Source: Bradyrhizobium sp. ISRA430 (GTDB lineage: Bacteria > Pseudomonadota > Alphaproteobacteria > Rhizobiales > Xanthobacteraceae). Taken from it: 64,000 nt of DNA. A program made the position numbers and the translations under genes. Below, in pieces: positions 62,705 to 64,000 of this stretch (position 1 is the first letter of the stretch; every line of letters begins with the position of its first letter). Location: assembly GCF_029909975.1 (NCBI RefSeq), contig NZ_CP094516.1:4712001-4776000 (forward strand), in the 5' to 3' direction. The notes beneath the pieces are model-generated. The model was not told the origin of the DNA and ran no database searches. It saw nothing but the letters and a program-made list of their open reading frames with translations.

Positions 62705-62980
62705 CTATCGTCCGGCTGCTGCCACCATGGTGGCAGCAGCCGTGATATCCTTGGTGAAACGAGCCCCCCGCCAGGCCCGGCCCATGAGGTGGCGGACCAA
62801 CGCGTTCGCGACCTGGACCAGCGAGCGGGTCACAAGGCTCACCAACGCAAGGCGGAAGTCGATGAACATCAGATCGAGTGACATGAGGCGCCCGAACGCC
62901 CAAGTAGGCAGCAAGGCGTGCAGCGAGGCCTGTACCCGCCATAACGGGACGGCCGTGCCGAATTGGGTGGGAATGAACAT
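62705..62980 (-). CDS. small protein of unknown function (91 residues)
   Basis: I do not recognise this family. The start ATG at 62980 has AGAGGA 6 bases upstream, which is convincing. The sequence begins MFIPTQFGTAVPLWRVQASL, is moderately hydrophobic in the middle (SLDLMFIDFRLALVSLVTRS) and ends with an Ala-rich tail (ITAAATMVAAAGR) encoded by a perfect 30-base palindrome. It lies divergent from the WYL regulator and upstream of the GST gene, and is probably cotranscribed with the GST. No signal peptide is evident. Confidence 0.6.
   Translation of the reverse strand: MFIPTQFGTAVPLWRVQASLHALLPTWAFGRLMSLDLMFIDFRLALVSLVTRSLVQVANALVRHLMGRAWRGARFTKDITAAATMVAAAGR
62713..62742. promoter_or_regulatory. 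perfect 30-bp palindrome containing a 24-bp dyad, GST upstream site
   Basis: All 15 base pairs match; the core is CTGCTGCC-N8-GGCAGCAG at 62716-62739. Twenty of its 24 bases match the site at 63027-63050. It lies 49-72 bases upstream of the GST start and within the last codons of the 91-residue gene. It is not followed by a T-tract, so it reads better as an operator than as a terminator. Confidence 0.55.
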
Positions 62981-63026
62981 GGACAAATCCTCTTCTGTCG
63001 AAGCGTTGTCCCGGTATAGAACTCCC

Positions 63027-63050
63027 CTGCTGCCAACATCCTGTCAGCAG
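63027..63050. promoter_or_regulatory. 24-bp dyad between WYL regulator and small gene
   Basis: CTGCTGCC-N8-GTCAGCAG, with the same half-sites and spacing as at 62716-62739. It is 47-70 bases upstream of the 91-residue gene and 55-78 upstream of the WYL regulator start. That position suits autoregulation and control of the divergent gene. Confidence 0.55.
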
Positions 63051-63104
63051 CCGCGCGCCGTTTTTTGAGCCGCCTGCGATCACGGATTTGCGAAGAGAAC
63101 TGTC

Positions 63105-63803
63105 ATGAGACGTGCCGACCGGCTGTTTCAGATCATCCAGGTGCTGAGGCGCAGCCGCAAACCGCTCACGGCCGACGCGATCGCGGCCGAGCTCGAGACC
63201 TCCAAGCGCACCGTCTATCGCGACATCGCCACGCTGATCGGCCAGCGCGTGCCGATCCGCGGCGAGGCCGGCATGGGCTACATCCTGGAAAAGGGCTTTG
63301 ACCTGCCACCGTTGATGCTGACACCTGACGAGATCGAGGCGGCGGTGCTCGGGGCGCAATGGGTCGCTGGCCATGCCGACGCGGCACTGGCGCGTGCCGC
63401 CGAAGACCTCATGGCCAAGATCGCCGACACTGTGCCCGAACGGCTGCGGCCGTTCGTGCTGGAGCCCGCAAGCCGCGCCCGGCCAAGCTGGAACAGGGAG
63501 CCTGACCGCATGGACATGGTGCGCACGCGCACCCAGATCCATGAAGGCAAGAAGATCATGCTGCGCTATCGCGACGAGCAGGGCCGCCCCAGCGAGCGCA
63601 TGATTTGGCCGATCGCGGTCGGCTATCTCGAAGCGGTCCGCCTGCTCGCGGCCTGGTGCGAGCTGCGCAGCGACTTCCGCAGCTTCCGCACCGATCGCGT
63701 CGTGGAGGCGACCTATCTCGACGAGAGATATCCGGAGCGGCGCGACGTGCTGCGCGCGAAATGGCGGCAGAGCCTGGTCTGGGGCCCGCCGAAGGATACG
63801 TAA
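63105..63803 (+). CDS. YafY-type HTH and WYL-domain transcriptional regulator
   Basis: 232 residues: a DeoR-like HTH (about 1-55, RRADRLFQIIQVLRRSRKPL then ETSKRTVYRDIATL) and a WYL ligand-binding domain (about 130-225) with KIMLRYRDEQGR, IWPIAVGYLEAVRLLAAWCE and FRSFRTDRV. These regulators respond to small ligands or nucleic acids; in soil bacteria many sit divergent from one or two detoxification genes. The 24-bp dyads nearby are its likely binding sites. The stop overlaps the next gene's start (TAATG). Confidence 0.9.
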   Translation: MRRADRLFQIIQVLRRSRKPLTADAIAAELETSKRTVYRDIATLIGQRVPIRGEAGMGYILEKGFDLPPLMLTPDEIEAAVLGAQWVAGHADAALARAAEDLMAKIADTVPERLRPFVLEPASRARPSWNREPDRMDMVRTRTQIHEGKKIMLRYRDEQGRPSERMIWPIAVGYLEAVRLLAAWCELRSDFRSFRTDRVVEATYLDERYPERRDVLRAKWRQSLVWGPPKDT

Positions 63804-64000
63804 TGGCGATTGATGGGACGTTCGCCGTCGACCTGTCGACCTGCTGCCAGGCTTGCGGCGCCTGTTGTGCCTATTCGGCAAACTGGCCGCGCTTCTCGAT
63901 CGAGAGCGATGATGAACTTGCGCTGATCCCGGAAAAGCTCGTCAACGATCGGCAATCGGGCATGCGCTGCGAGGGCGATCGCTGCGCGGCTTTGCAAGGA
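63803..64000 (+). CDS. YkgJ-family cysteine-cluster protein, 5' part
   Basis: The first 66 codons of a gene that runs off the window. CCQACGACC at residues 14-22 followed by YSANWPRFSI is the CxxC-rich N-terminal signature of the YkgJ (zinc- or iron-chelating) family, and MRCEGDRCAAL continues it. It is translationally coupled to the WYL regulator by a 1-base overlap. The function of the family is unclear. Confidence 0.8.
   Translation, partial: MAIDGTFAVDLSTCCQACGACCAYSANWPRFSIESDDELALIPEKLVNDRQSGMRCEGDRCAALQG

Overview
The window is a stretch of GC-rich alphaproteobacterial chromosome. It most resembles Bradyrhizobium, or its neighbour Rhodopseudomonas. The reasons are the codon bias, the dense palindromic intergenic repeats, the expanded branched-chain-type ABC transporters with tandem binding proteins, a pim-type dicarboxylate/fatty-acid beta-oxidation operon, and genes for 4-hydroxybenzoate and hydroxycinnamate catabolism. 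No rRNA, tRNA, CRISPR array, phage or plasmid replication gene was seen. The only mobile element is one IS5-type insertion sequence. All family names come from reading the sequence by eye; no search was run.

Layout. 0-8.6 kb: a flavin-dependent monooxygenase, the metF-metH pair, a PaaI-type thioesterase, and a LysR regulator divergent from an FMN-binding PPOX protein. 8.9-13.2 kb: an SBP-less branched-chain-type ABC transporter (livF, a fused livM-livG, livH) divergent from a MarR regulator. 13.3-20.8 kb: a small XRE regulator followed by a six-gene hydrogenase-4-like complex (hyfB-C-E-F-G-I order). Its large subunit has lost three of the four nickel-ligand cysteines, so it looks like an energy-converting hydrogenase-related (Ehr) complex and not a hydrogenase. 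20.9-22.2 kb: glycerate 2-kinase.

22.5-41.2 kb is one catabolic unit built around an IclR regulator and a perfect 19-bp dyad. Leftward run IclR, livG-livF-livH-livM and four tandem paralogous solute-binding proteins, three of the four spacers or ends carrying clear hairpin terminators. Rightward runs a pimFABCD-type operon (bifunctional hydratase/dehydrogenase, acid-CoA ligase, thiolase, two acyl-CoA dehydrogenases, then an SDR). The thiolase carries an apparent 4-nt deletion that breaks its frame.

41.3-49.7 kb holds an MBOAT/SGNH O-acylation pair, glycerol kinase, a periplasmic S45 acylase, a threonine/serine dehydratase, a possibly leaderless ArsR regulator and a GST. 49.7-61.9 kb is an aromatic-acid region: pobA, a TRAP transporter, then (after an IS and a DUF3237 gene) a crotonase, feruloyl-CoA synthase, SDR, 4-hydroxybenzoyl-CoA-type thioesterase and an orphan branched-chain-type SBP. 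A 15-bp dyad motif occurs upstream of both pobA and the crotonase operon. 61.9-64 kb holds a second GST, a small unknown gene and a WYL-type regulator, with two copies of a 24-bp dyad placed at equal distances upstream of the GST and the small gene. The window ends inside a YkgJ-like cysteine-cluster gene.

The best candidates for something new are the cysteine-less Ehr-like complex with its own XRE gene and palindrome, and the WYL/24-bp-dyad mini-regulon.
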